The notes under the pieces were generated by a model. It made no database searches. It was not told the origin of the DNA and saw nothing but the letters and a program-made list of their open reading frames with translations. The position numbers and the translations under genes are program-made. Shown here in pieces: positions 9,440 to 18,361 of a stretch of DNA of 64,000 nucleotides. Source of the stretch: Faucicola mancuniensis (GTDB lineage Bacteria > Pseudomonadota > Gammaproteobacteria > Pseudomonadales > Moraxellaceae); NCBI RefSeq assembly GCF_046523945.1, contig NZ_CP171363.1:62001-126000 (forward strand), in the 5' to 3' direction. Position 1 is the first letter of the stretch. Every line of letters begins with the position of its first letter.

Positions 9440-9795
9440 TTAATAACGATTAAACTCAATAGCATATCTATTATCAAATTGATAAAATACACCAAGTTTT
9501 TTCGGAGATAAAGTGCTTTTCACAGACACACAGCTTTTGTACTCTTCTAAAGTATTTAAAAAATCTACTTTCTCATATGGTAAATCACGACCATAATCAA
9601 GCATATAATATTTTTCTTTAGAATTAACAATATAGCAATAAGTCCCATTAGAACCACCGCAACCAAGTTCTATCTTGCCTTTTACAGTAATAGCTTTTGA
9701 AGTGTGTTTCGTTATATTAGGATACAAAAAATCATTAGCATAGCTAGGCAAAGAAATTATAAGAAAAGCAAATACAATAAATAATTTTTTTTCAT
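9440..9795 (-). pseudogene. small exported protein, frameshifted in its signal peptide at an A8 tract
   Basis: The mature part reads from 9751 without a normal start codon (only TTG). Upstream in the same frame lies a typical signal peptide (KKLFIVFAFLIISLPSYA, then ND), and an ATG with an AAGAGA ribosome site sits at 9795, but in another frame. The frames are joined by eight A (T8 at 9785-9792); nine or six A would restore one protein of about 118 residues with cleavage after SYA. The mature domain has three or four cysteines and is not recognised. Explanations: phase variation by slippage, a decayed gene, or a homopolymer sequencing error. It sits between leuD and leuB. Confidence 0.6.
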
Positions 9796-9814
9796 ATTAT
9801 AATCTCTTAATAAA

Positions 9815-10462
9815 TTAAGCCAAATCTTTAAAATTCCACGAACGTTCAACTTTAACTTTATTTTCAAAAGCTTCAATCGCATCACGATTTTGCAAAGTCA
9901 AACCAATATCGTCCAAACCATTTAGCAAACAATGCTTACGAAACGCATCAACCTCAAAGCCGTATTCTTTGCCACTTGGCGAAATCACCTTTTGATTTGG
10001 CAAATCAATGGTTAATTGATAGCCTTCGTTGGCAAAACATTCGTTGAATAATTCATCAACGTCCGCCTCGCTTAAAATCACAGGCAACATACCATTTTTA
10101 AAGCAGTTGTTAAAGAAAATATCAGCAAAACTTGGGGCAATCACCGTGCGAAAGCCATATTCTTCCAATGCCCAAGGGGCGTGTTCACGGCTTGAGCCAC
10201 AGCCAAAATTTTCACGAGCCAGCAAAATGCTTGCTCCTTGATAGCGTGGCTGATTTAGCACAAAATCGGGGTTTTTTGGGCGTTTGTGATTGTCTTGACC
10301 CAAATAGCCTTCGTCCATATAGCGAAGTTCGTCAAACAGATTTACGCCAAAACCTGTGCGTTTGATGGATTTTAAAAACTGCTTTGGAATAATCAAATCG
10401 GTATCCACATTTGAGCGGTCTAGTGGGGCAACGATGCCCTGTTCGGTGGTGTATTTTTTCAT
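9815..10462 (-). CDS. leuD: 3-isopropylmalate dehydratase small subunit
   Basis: Partner of LeuC in isomerising 2- to 3-isopropylmalate. The 215-residue swivel-domain protein has the conserved start GIVAPLDRSNVDTDLIIPKQFL, then LARENFGCGSSREHAPWAL (phosphate/substrate loop) and FADIFFNNCFKNG. Length is normal. Begins 10 bases after leuC stops, so translation is probably linked. Confidence 0.96.
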   Translation of the reverse strand: MKKYTTEQGIVAPLDRSNVDTDLIIPKQFLKSIKRTGFGVNLFDELRYMDEGYLGQDNHKRPKNPDFVLNQPRYQGASILLARENFGCGSSREHAPWALEEYGFRTVIAPSFADIFFNNCFKNGMLPVILSEADVDELFNECFANEGYQLTIDLPNQKVISPSGKEYGFEVDAFRKHCLLNGLDDIGLTLQNRDAIEAFENKVKVERSWNFKDLA

Positions 10463-10472
10463 GTTATTCTCC

Positions 10473-11903
10473 TTAAAAACTTCTCACATCCACAAAATGC
10501 CCTGCAATCGCCGCCGCTGCCGCCATCGCAGGAGACACCAAATGCGTACGACCGCCATTACCTTGACGACCTTCAAAGTTTCGGTTAGAAGTGCTGGCAC
10601 AATGCTCTTTGGGTTGCAATTTATCAGCATTCATCGCAAGGCACATCGAACAGCCCGGTTCACGCCATTCAAAGCCTGCATCAGTAAAGATTTTATCAAG
10701 TCCTTCTTGCTCTGCTTGTTGTTTGACAAGTCCAGAACCTGCCACCACAATGGCTTCTTTGACCGTATCGGCAACTTTGCGACCTTTGATTACATCTGCC
10801 GCCGAACGCAAATCTTCAATGCGTGAGTTGGTGCAAGAACCGATAAAAATACGGTCAAGTTTAATATCACCAATGGCTTGTCCTGCGTTTAGCCCCATGT
10901 ATTCATAGGCACGAGTCCACGCATTTTTTTGTACGTCATCTTTTGCCATGTCAAGCGTTGGCACGGTTTGGGTGATATCCACCACCATCTCAGGCGATGT
11001 TCCCCAAGACACTTGTGGAGCAATCTCACTACCGTCCATCTCAATGACCGTATCAAACACCGCATCAGCGTCTGAATGCAAGGTTTTCCAGTAGGCGACC
11101 GCTTTGTCCCAATTTTCGCCTGTTGGGGCATAAGGGCGACCCTTGACGTATTCAATCGTGGTATCGTCCACCGCCACCATGCCGACCCTTGCCCCTGCTT
11201 CAATCGCCATATTACACACCGTCATGCGACCTTCCATGCTCATGTCGGCAAACACTTGTCCACCAAATTCCATCGCATGGCCTGTACCGCCTGCCGTGCC
11301 GATTTTGGCAATGATGGCAAGCACCACATCTTTTGGCGTAACCCCTGCCCCCAATTTGCCATTGACTTTAATCAGCATATTTTTCATTTTCTTTTGCACA
11401 AGGCATTGCGTGGCTAAAACGTGTTCAACTTCAGACGTGCCAATGCCATGAGCCAAACAGCCCAACGCCCCATGCGTAGCGGTATGGCTATCACCACAAA
11501 CCACCGTCATACCTGGTAATACAAGCCCTTGTTCAGGGCTGACAACGTGAACAATGCCTTGACGCACATCATTAATTGTAAATTCGGTGATGTTAAATTT
11601 TTGGCAGTTTTCGTCTAAGGTTTTGACTTGAATACGAGACGTTTCGTCTTTGATACCGCTGACACCTTCTGAGCGTTCTTTGCTCACAGTTGGCACGTTG
11701 TGGTCTGGCGTTGCCACATTGGCAGACAAACGCCAAGGCTGACGATTTGCCAACTCCAAACCTTCAAAGGCTTGTGGGCTAGTCACTTCGTGCAACAAAT
11801 GACGGTCAATATAAATCAAACTTGAGCCGTCATCACGCTGTAATACTAAGTGGTCTTGCCAAAGTTTGTCGTAAAGGGTTTTGCCTGTTGTGCTATTTGC
11901 CAT
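10473..11903 (-). CDS. leuC: 3-isopropylmalate dehydratase large subunit
   Basis: Iron-sulfur subunit of isopropylmalate isomerase. The 476-residue protein shows KLWQDHLV at the N-terminus, the VCGDSHTATHGALG block, and the [4Fe-4S] ligands in FIGSCTNSR and EPGCSMCLAMN. The frame is open to 11981; ATG 11903 is chosen because it has AAGGA 8 bases upstream and the standard start. Divergent from a LysR regulator, followed by leuD. Confidence 0.96.
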   Translation of the reverse strand: MANSTTGKTLYDKLWQDHLVLQRDDGSSLIYIDRHLLHEVTSPQAFEGLELANRQPWRLSANVATPDHNVPTVSKERSEGVSGIKDETSRIQVKTLDENCQKFNITEFTINDVRQGIVHVVSPEQGLVLPGMTVVCGDSHTATHGALGCLAHGIGTSEVEHVLATQCLVQKKMKNMLIKVNGKLGAGVTPKDVVLAIIAKIGTAGGTGHAMEFGGQVFADMSMEGRMTVCNMAIEAGARVGMVAVDDTTIEYVKGRPYAPTGENWDKAVAYWKTLHSDADAVFDTVIEMDGSEIAPQVSWGTSPEMVVDITQTVPTLDMAKDDVQKNAWTRAYEYMGLNAGQAIGDIKLDRIFIGSCTNSRIEDLRSAADVIKGRKVADTVKEAIVVAGSGLVKQQAEQEGLDKIFTDAGFEWREPGCSMCLAMNADKLQPKEHCASTSNRNFEGRQGNGGRTHLVSPAMAAAAAIAGHFVDVRSF

Positions 11904-12197
11904 TGGGTATTTCCTTAATTTTGTTAAATATTTTAAGATATACTTTAAAATAAAATGGTTAAAAAAACAAGATAGTGGCATTATAACAGAAAATTTTGAT
12001 AAATTTAATTGATGATTTTTATATTTTAAAAAACTTTTGGGAATTATTGTTAAAGTTGGTAAAAAAACTTGAGTTTATGTGGAACTTCTATATAATAATA
12101 TTTAATGTATTTTTTTAAGTTAAAAACTTTTATTTATGTAAAAATTGATTTTTTTTGGCAAAATCTGTGTTTTTTAAGCGTTTTTTAAGGATATAGT
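11904..12197. promoter_or_regulatory. leuC / lysR divergent control region
   Basis: A 294-base AT-rich gap between divergent genes. On the plus strand TTGAGT (12070-12075) and TATAAT (12092-12097), 16 bases apart, form a fair promoter for the regulator. No clear LysR-type T-N11-A box could be singled out by eye in this AT-rich stretch. Confidence 0.45.
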
Positions 12198-13088
12198 ATG
12201 AATACCACCAATCTCAACACCTTTTTGGCAGTTATGCAGACAGGCAGTATTTCCCAAGCGGCGGATAAACTCTTTATCACGCAACCTGCCGTCAGCAAAC
12301 GTATCAAAAATTTGGAAGATGAGTTTAACGTAACGCTATTTGACACGGTGGGGCGGGGCATTATCCCAACGCAAGCAGCACACGATTTGATGCCACACGC
12401 CAAACGCTGGCTTGATGATTATGATAATCTAAAAATCAACCTAAAAAGCCGTCAGCAGTCAGTATCTGGCAAATTGGTGATTGGCACGAGCCATCATATC
12501 GGTCTGCACCATTTGCCTGCGGTGTTGCAACAGTTTATCCAAAATTACCCAACGGTGCAACTAGAAGTGCATTTTGTGGACAGCGAAGAAGCACACAAAG
12601 CAGTGTTAGACGGTGATTTGTCCATGGCATTCTTGACCTTGCCACCTGTGTATGATAAGCGTTTAAACTATCATACCCTTTGGTCTGACCCATTGCATTT
12701 TGTAACTGGAACGCTGTCGCCACTTGCCCAAAAAATGAATGTTACGCTTGAACAACTTGCCAATTATCCTGCGATTTTGCCTGCGGCAAATACTTTTACC
12801 AGTCAAATTACGCTGTCAGAATTTGCCAAACATAACCTAAAACCGTATGCGACCATGAGTACCAATCCGCTTGAGTCTATCCGTATGTTGGTGTCGGTGG
12901 GGCTTGGTTGGTCGGTATTGCCACAGACGCTTATCAGTGCGGATTTACAGCCTGTGCATATGGAAAAACCGCTAGAGATGCAACGTTATCTTGGTTTAGT
13001 TACCAATCCAAATATTACCATATCCGCCAGTATGTCGGCGTTGTTGGATATGTTGGGTGTGAAGTTAGATAAAAAACAAGATGATTGA
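12198..13088 (+). CDS. LysR family transcriptional regulator, probable leuCD regulator
   Basis: The 296-residue protein has the LysR winged helix-turn-helix at residues 1-60 (LNTFLAVMQTGSISQAADKL, then ITQPAVSKRIKNLE) and the two-lobed effector domain after residue 90. It is divergently placed next to leuC, the classical arrangement for a LysR protein that senses a pathway intermediate and activates its neighbour, so control of leuCD is inferred. The effector cannot be read from sequence. Followed by a terminator. Confidence 0.85.
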   Translation: MNTTNLNTFLAVMQTGSISQAADKLFITQPAVSKRIKNLEDEFNVTLFDTVGRGIIPTQAAHDLMPHAKRWLDDYDNLKINLKSRQQSVSGKLVIGTSHHIGLHHLPAVLQQFIQNYPTVQLEVHFVDSEEAHKAVLDGDLSMAFLTLPPVYDKRLNYHTLWSDPLHFVTGTLSPLAQKMNVTLEQLANYPAILPAANTFTSQITLSEFAKHNLKPYATMSTNPLESIRMLVSVGLGWSVLPQTLISADLQPVHMEKPLEMQRYLGLVTNPNITISASMSALLDMLGVKLDKKQDD

Positions 13089-13094
13089 GAAATG

Positions 13095-13123
13095 AAAAGC
13101 TGATTGTAAAATCGGCTTTTTTT
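13095..13123 (+). terminator. terminator after the LysR gene
   Basis: Stem AAAAGC.GATT / AATC.GCTTTT with loop GTA and a T run, starting 7 bases after the LysR stop. Confidence 0.8.
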
Positions 13124-13205
13124 ATGTTTGAAATATATCAAAAGTTAAACACTATCCAATCATTAAGACCAGATTTATGTCCAATTTACAATTATAGTAA
13201 ATATT

Positions 13206-13265
13206 GATTGGCTGATAAATTGTAAAAAATTTGCCCATCATTTAGAAATTTATGGCAATGTTTAA
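13206..13265 (+). pseudogene. 3' remnant of a second copy of the 39.5-40.1 kb gene
   Basis: About 58 bases match the last 60 bases of the hypothetical gene ending at 40121, including its stop codon, with about two substitutions. The first 190 codons are absent. It directly abuts the 3' end of an EamA transporter fragment on the other strand; the 40.1 kb locus has the mirror situation. Confidence 0.7.
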
Positions 13266-13732
13266 TGCGATTTTTTGGCATTTGCCGACCCCAAATAAAT
13301 CGCAAACATAGTTAAACACGCCCCAAGCCATTGCACGCTCACGATATTTTTATTTAAATAAAAATAATCAATCAACAAGGCAACAACAGGTTCGCTTAAT
13401 AATAACAAACCTGTCAAAGCCAGCGACAAACGTGGAATACTATACGCAATCAGCCCCCACGCCAAACATTGTCCAATCGCTCCATAAGCGATAATCAAGC
13501 CAACTTCTATTAAGTTTTTTGGTAAAATTTTACCAAAATCAAATATGAACATCGGCAACAATAACGCCAACACACCGCCAACGCTAACTAAACCCATAAG
13601 CGGAAAAATGGCAATATCCTTATTTGTGATATGGTTTTCGGCTTGGTGGGCTTTACGAATGTAAGTCATTGACCCTGCTAACATTGCACCAGATAATATC
13701 AGGTTCAAATGTTTGGTTTTCAATTTCGGCAA
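13262..13732 (-). pseudogene. EamA/DMT family transporter, C-terminal half only
   Basis: The 156-residue frame contains the last five membrane helices of a drug/metabolite-transporter-type protein: the GLVSVGGVLALLLPMF helix, the AYGAIGQCLAWGLIAYS helix, the typical LLLLSEPVVALLIDY helix and the last LTMFAIYLGS helix. Full EamA proteins have ten helices and about 290 residues, so the N-terminal half is missing. The first dozen residues (KLKTKHLNLILSG) probably begin inside the old gene. Upstream sequence belongs to something else. A trace of the same 3' end is present near 40.15 kb. Confidence 0.7.
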
Positions 13733-13814
13733 CCATTTGTTGATAAACTTTATCAGATTGTTTGATTTAAGTTTCTGACATTTTTTCTTCTAAAACACTA
13801 AATTTTTTAGCCAT
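13733..13814 (-). pseudogene. remnant of a small regulator/antitoxin-like gene
   Basis: From ATG 13814, preceded by AGGA, the frame reads MAKKFSVLEEKMSET then a stop at 13767-13769. After the stop the same strand continues with a plausible peptide (SDKVYQQMVAEI) that runs toward the EamA fragment. The MA.KFS.LE.KMS start recalls N-termini of XRE-type antitoxins, but the match is short. Probably the scar of a deletion that removed this gene's end and the transporter's start. Confidence 0.3.
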
Positions 13815-13841
13815 TAGATTAATCCTAAAAATACTCAATTT

Positions 13842-14534
13842 TTACTCACTTGTCAAATTTTCATCATCATCATTTTTATTGATAAAATTCGGCACAAGCA
13901 TGGGATAATTGTTCAAAATATGACAAAACAATTCTGCCGTTTTTTGTGTATCATACAGAGCGGAATGGGCTTCACTACCGCTAAACTCAATGCCCGCAAA
14001 CTGACACGCACGAGCCAACACTGTCTGCCCAAACGCCAACGCTGACAAGGTAACCGTATCAAGCACCGAAAACTGATGAAATTGACTTTGATTTTTGGTA
14101 TGCGTACGCTCAATAATCGCATTCAAAAATCCCAAATCAAAATGGGCGTTATGCCCCACCAAAATACATTTGGTGCATTGGGTCTGTTGTCGCACCGTTT
14201 TTAGGTGTTTAAAAATGCGTTTCATGGCGGTTTTTTCATCTTCAGCAATCGCTTTTCGCATGGGATTATCAGGGTTAATGCCTGTAAATTCCAACGCTCG
14301 CTGTTCCAAATTCGCCCCTGCAAACGGCTCAATATGGGCGTTTACCGCTTCACCTGCATAAAATTTGCCGTCATCGTCCATAAGAATGGGAATACAGGCG
14401 ATTTCAAGTAAAGCATCCGTTTTGGCGTTAAAACCTGCGGTTTCCACGTCCACCACCACAGGCAGATAATGGCGAAATCGCCCAGAGATTTTGGTGGAAA
14501 TATTAGGTGTTGTTAAAGACATTTCATCTGTCAT
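13842..14534 (-). CDS. rnt: ribonuclease T
   Basis: 3'-5' exoribonuclease that trims tRNA and other stable RNA 3' ends. The 230-residue DEDDh exonuclease has VVDVETAGFNAKTDALLEIA (metal ligands Asp and Glu), the HIEPF segment, GHNAHFDLGFL and the final HSALYDT with the catalytic His and Asp. Length is slightly above the usual 200-215 because of about 20 extra N-terminal residues. The ribosome site is weak; a second in-frame ATG lies four codons later. Confidence 0.93.
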   Translation of the reverse strand: MTDEMSLTTPNISTKISGRFRHYLPVVVDVETAGFNAKTDALLEIACIPILMDDDGKFYAGEAVNAHIEPFAGANLEQRALEFTGINPDNPMRKAIAEDEKTAMKRIFKHLKTVRQQTQCTKCILVGHNAHFDLGFLNAIIERTHTKNQSQFHQFSVLDTVTLSALAFGQTVLARACQFAGIEFSGSEAHSALYDTQKTAELFCHILNNYPMLVPNFINKNDDDENLTSE

Positions 14535-14564
14535 TTGATATAACTCATTTATAGTTTTATGGGA

Positions 14565-15653
14565 TTATTTATTTAACGGACAAATTGATAAAAAATTTAA
14601 ACAATTATCTGCGACCGCCTTATCATTATTATATTTATTCACTAATGGGTATAAGGCTTTTTTTAACTGTTCACGAGCAATTTGCCAAGTTTGTTTTGGC
14701 GTATCGTCTTCATCAAGTTTATTCACAGGATAGTTTTTATCACGCTCACTTTGGCTCATTTGTAAAAATGCCAAATAGGTTTTTGCATTTTTAACAAATG
14801 GACTATTAGGCATTTTGGCAACTTTTTGTAAGCTGATTAAATCCTTTTTATCATACATTGTTGTGATATCATCATCTGTCCATTGCGTATTGTCCGAACC
14901 AAAAAATAGCTGATATTGATAAAAGATACCCAACTGATTTGCCGATGATTTTAATGCACTGTTTGGGTATTTTTTGTTAAAATTTTCCCAAAAAACAATC
15001 GTTTCAATGATGTCATCATAGTGCCAAGTGATACCTGCATCGTTAAAAAATGCTTCTTGGGCGTCTTTAGCAATACGCTTAAGATAAGTCGCTTGGTCGT
15101 CATGCAGATAAGGGGCAAAAATATCAACTGTTGTTTTGAGTTGATACCAAAGCGAAAAATAGCCTTCACCTTCGTTATATAAAATAATTTCAGAGTTGCC
15201 AAGTAATTGGGCAAGATATTTGGCTCTTGGGCTTAAATTTTTGTAACCTTTGAGATTGGCTTTGCCATGTTTGTAATAATCATCTGCCAAAACGTATAAA
15301 TCTTCGCCTTCGTCATTATCGGTTTCGACATCGACAATAGGCAATGAAGTGAATTTATCGTACATTTCGCTATGCTGATTTACCCAAATTAACAGTTGTT
15401 TGTTATCGGCAGATTTTACGCAGTATTTCAAATCTTGATTGATTTGGTGAATGTTGTCAATGGTAGTTTTGGTGTTGACTGCTTTCATGCGTTTGCTGAT
15501 ACCTTGACAAAAAGCAGGACCTTTTTCGGTTGTACTAGTTGTCATTGGCATTGCTTTTGACGTTGCAGTTTGGGCGGTTGCCAAATTAGGTAAAAATGTG
15601 GGTAAAGCCAACAATCCTAGTCCAACTGCTATATATTTTAAGTTTAACATCAT
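14565..15653 (-). CDS. hypothetical exported protein, 362 aa
   Basis: A signal peptide is clear: MLNLKYIAVGLGLLALPTF, with likely cleavage near residue 28 (ATA-QT). The mature protein is hydrophilic, rich in Asp, Asn, Lys and Tyr, mainly helical in pattern, with four cysteines that could form disulfides (two early and two near the C-terminus). No lipobox, membrane helix or recognised domain. Probably periplasmic. Downstream of pyrC on the same strand, 27 bases apart. Confidence 0.7.
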   Translation of the reverse strand: MMLNLKYIAVGLGLLALPTFLPNLATAQTATSKAMPMTTSTTEKGPAFCQGISKRMKAVNTKTTIDNIHQINQDLKYCVKSADNKQLLIWVNQHSEMYDKFTSLPIVDVETDNDEGEDLYVLADDYYKHGKANLKGYKNLSPRAKYLAQLLGNSEIILYNEGEGYFSLWYQLKTTVDIFAPYLHDDQATYLKRIAKDAQEAFFNDAGITWHYDDIIETIVFWENFNKKYPNSALKSSANQLGIFYQYQLFFGSDNTQWTDDDITTMYDKKDLISLQKVAKMPNSPFVKNAKTYLAFLQMSQSERDKNYPVNKLDEDDTPKQTWQIAREQLKKALYPLVNKYNNDKAVADNCLNFLSICPLNK

Positions 15654-15680
15654 TCACCTTTTATTTATTTTTAATAAAAA

Positions 15681-16754
15681 TTAAACAGCAAACCCAAACG
15701 GCAACACTTTCCAATCCAACATTTGCCCTGCCATCAGTGGTGTTAAAGTTTTATTACCCACATATTCATAATTTTCAGGCACTTGCCATGACTCACGCAC
15801 AAGCGTAACCTTATCGCTATTCACAGGCAAACCATAAAATTTTGCCCCATTAATACTGGTAAAGTTTTCCAAATTTTCCAATTTTCCAACACTGTCAAAC
15901 GCTTGAGCGTACAGTGATAACGCAAACGGAGCAGAATAACAACCCGCACAACCGCACGCATTTTCTTTGGTGTGCGTGGCATGTGGGGCAGAATCCGTAC
16001 CGATAAAAAACTTCGGATTGCCACTGGTCGCCACGTCTAACAATACTTCTTGATGACTTTGACGTTTGAGAATTGGCAAACAGTAAAAATGCGGTTTTAC
16101 CCCGCCGACTAGCAAATGATTGCGATTAAACAACAAATGTTGTGGCGTAATCGTTGCAGCTATGTTTTTGCTTTGAGAAATGACAAAATCCGCCGCATCG
16201 CTTGTAGTAATGTGTTCAAACACGATTTTTAGTTTAGGAAATTTAACAATTAAATGCGTCAAAACTTCATCAATAAAGCGTTTTTCACGGTCAAAGATAT
16301 CCACATGATTGTGCGTCACTTCGCCATGCACCAGCAATGGTAAGCCGATACTTTCCATTTTGGCGAATACATCGGTGCAGTTGTTAATATTGGTAACGCC
16401 GTCTGCTGAGTTGGTAGTCGCCCCTGCTGGGTAGAGTTTTACCGCTTTTACCACGCCAGAATCTACCGCATCTTGAATATCTTGTGGCGTTAAATTTTCG
16501 GTCAGATACAGCACCATCAACGGCTCAAACTGTTGGCTAATGCTATCGGTCGGCACGTTTGCCAAAATCCGCTCACGGTAGGCGATGGCATCTTGGGTAG
16601 TTTTGACAGGTGGGACAAGATTCGGCATACAAATCGCACGGCGAAATTGGCTCGCAACGTGGGGAACGGTGGTTTTTAGTGCGTCATTGTCTCGTAAATG
16701 AATATGCCAGTCGTCTGGAGCGGTGATGGTTAGGGTTTGGATTTGTTCAGTCAT
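15681..16754 (-). CDS. pyrC: dihydroorotase
   Basis: Closes carbamoyl-aspartate to dihydroorotate in pyrimidine synthesis. The 357-residue type II enzyme has the zinc motif WHIHLRD near the N-terminus, the carboxylated lysine in VKAVKLYPAGATTNS, VHGEVTH, IVFEHITT and the catalytic Asp in FIGTDSAPH. ATG 16754 is chosen because the conserved MTEQIQ..TI..PDDWH begins here, although the frame is open to 16907. No strong ribosome site is seen. Divergent from argG. Confidence 0.95.
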   Translation of the reverse strand: MTEQIQTLTITAPDDWHIHLRDNDALKTTVPHVASQFRRAICMPNLVPPVKTTQDAIAYRERILANVPTDSISQQFEPLMVLYLTENLTPQDIQDAVDSGVVKAVKLYPAGATTNSADGVTNINNCTDVFAKMESIGLPLLVHGEVTHNHVDIFDREKRFIDEVLTHLIVKFPKLKIVFEHITTSDAADFVISQSKNIAATITPQHLLFNRNHLLVGGVKPHFYCLPILKRQSHQEVLLDVATSGNPKFFIGTDSAPHATHTKENACGCAGCYSAPFALSLYAQAFDSVGKLENLENFTSINGAKFYGLPVNSDKVTLVRESWQVPENYEYVGNKTLTPLMAGQMLDWKVLPFGFAV

Positions 16755-17064
16755 GGTCGTGCTACTTATTGTTTTCAATAAAATTTTGCAAAAATAAAGG
16801 TGAAATGATACCAGTTTTGGCAAAAAAACAACATAACTAAAACAGATTTTTTTTACAAAACGTAAAATAAAGCGACATTTTATGTCGTATTGATGGTTTT
16901 TTAACAAAAATTTTTGACAAAATAAAAATGATAATAAAAAGTTATATTTATGCCAATGATTATTTTTTAAATTTTATGCTTTTTAACTTATATTTTGATA
17001 AAAATTAGGTTACAATCGTTCTATTATTTTAATCATTTTTTTAACAAAAACTCGGAGAAAATTT
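16755..17064. promoter_or_regulatory. pyrC / argG divergent control region
   Basis: A 310-base AT-rich gap without a coding frame. It contains a perfect palindrome CGACAT-TTT-ATGTCG at 16873-16887, about 120 bases from pyrC, and several -10-like hexamers such as TACAAT (17011-17016) before argG. It does not match the ARG box consensus. Confidence 0.4.
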
Positions 17065-18300
17065 ATGTCAAATAATGCGTCAAACGACATCAAAAAAATC
17101 GTCCTTGCCTATTCTGGCGGTTTGGACACATCGGTGATTTTAAAATGGTTGCAAGAAACCTACAACGCTGAAGTTATCACCTTTACTGCGGATTTGGGGC
17201 AAGGCGAAGAAGTTGAACCTGCTCGTGCCAAAGCCGAAGCAATGGGCGTAAAACACATTCATATTGAAGATTTGCGTGAAGAATTTGCTCGTGATTTTGT
17301 GTTCCCTATGTTCCGTGCCAATGCCATTTATGAAGGTGAATATCTGCTAGGTACGTCAATCGCTCGTCCGTTGATTGCCAAACGTTTAGCCGAAATCGCC
17401 AAAGAACACAACGCTGATGCGGTTTCGCACGGTGCGACAGGCAAAGGCAACGACCAAGTGCGTTTTGAGTTAGGTGTTGATGCATTAGACCCAAATATCA
17501 AAACCATTGCCCCTTGGCGTATTTGGGATTTGACCAGCCGTGAAACCTTGATGAAATATGCCGAAGAGCATAATATTCCGATTGATTTTTCATCAAGCAA
17601 GAAAAAATCACCGTACTCAATGGACGCAAATTTATTGCACATTTCGTATGAAGGTGGCGTGTTAGAAGACCCATTGACCGAAGCCGAAGAATCTATGTGG
17701 CGTTGGTCGGTCAGCCCAGAACAAGCCCCTGACACCCCAGAATACATTGAATTGACCTATAAAGCAGGCGATATTGTGGCGGTGAATGGCAAAACGATGA
17801 AACCGCATGAAGTCATGATTAAATTAAACGAGCTTGGCGGAAAACACGGTATCGGCCGCCTTGACATCGTGGAAAACCGCTATGTCGGCATGAAATCTCG
17901 TGGCTGCTACGAAACCCCAGCAGGCACAATCATGCTAAAAGCCCACCGAGCCATTGAATCTATCACGCTTGACCGTGAAGCCGCTCACCTAAAAGACGAG
18001 CTAATGCCACGCTATGCCGAAATTATCTACAACGGCTACTGGTGGAGTCCAGAACGCAAAATGTTGCAAGCGTTGATTGACGAAAGCCAAAAAGATGTTG
18101 ATGGTTTGGTACGTTTAAAACTGTACAAAGGCAACGTAATTGTGGTCGGTCGTGATTCTGAAAAATCGCTATTTGACAGCAAAATCTCAACATTTGAAGA
18201 TGATGCAGGTTCTTACAACCAAAAACACGCTGAAGGCTTTATCCGTTTGAACAGTTTACGTTTGTCAATCGGTGCAAAAAAAGGTCGTAAAATGAACTAA
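17065..18300 (+). CDS. argG: argininosuccinate synthase
   Basis: Joins citrulline and aspartate with ATP in arginine synthesis. The 411-residue protein has the PP-loop AYSGGLDTSVIL near the N-terminus, TADLGQGEE, GTSIARPLIAK, SHGATGKGNDQVRFE and DPLTEAEESMW. This is the common (type I) form with normal length. GGAGA ribosome site 8 bases before the ATG; own terminator. Confidence 0.97.
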   Translation: MSNNASNDIKKIVLAYSGGLDTSVILKWLQETYNAEVITFTADLGQGEEVEPARAKAEAMGVKHIHIEDLREEFARDFVFPMFRANAIYEGEYLLGTSIARPLIAKRLAEIAKEHNADAVSHGATGKGNDQVRFELGVDALDPNIKTIAPWRIWDLTSRETLMKYAEEHNIPIDFSSSKKKSPYSMDANLLHISYEGGVLEDPLTEAEESMWRWSVSPEQAPDTPEYIELTYKAGDIVAVNGKTMKPHEVMIKLNELGGKHGIGRLDIVENRYVGMKSRGCYETPAGTIMLKAHRAIESITLDREAAHLKDELMPRYAEIIYNGYWWSPERKMLQALIDESQKDVDGLVRLKLYKGNVIVVGRDSEKSLFDSKISTFEDDAGSYNQKHAEGFIRLNSLRLSIGAKKGRKMN

Positions 18301-18326
18301 TTTTTTAAAAAAATTATTCATAAAAC

Positions 18327-18358
18327 AAAAAGGCAATTTTTGATAAATTGCCTTTTTT
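18327..18358. terminator. bidirectional terminator between argG and degV
   Basis: Perfect stem AAAAAGGCAATTT / AAATTGCCTTTTT with a 5-base loop. Confidence 0.9.
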
Positions 18359-18361
18359 GAT

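Noticed and set aside
10356..10826. 156-codon plus-strand frame across the leuC/leuD junction
   Set aside because: Antisense to two well-supported genes; no ribosome site or recognisable domain.
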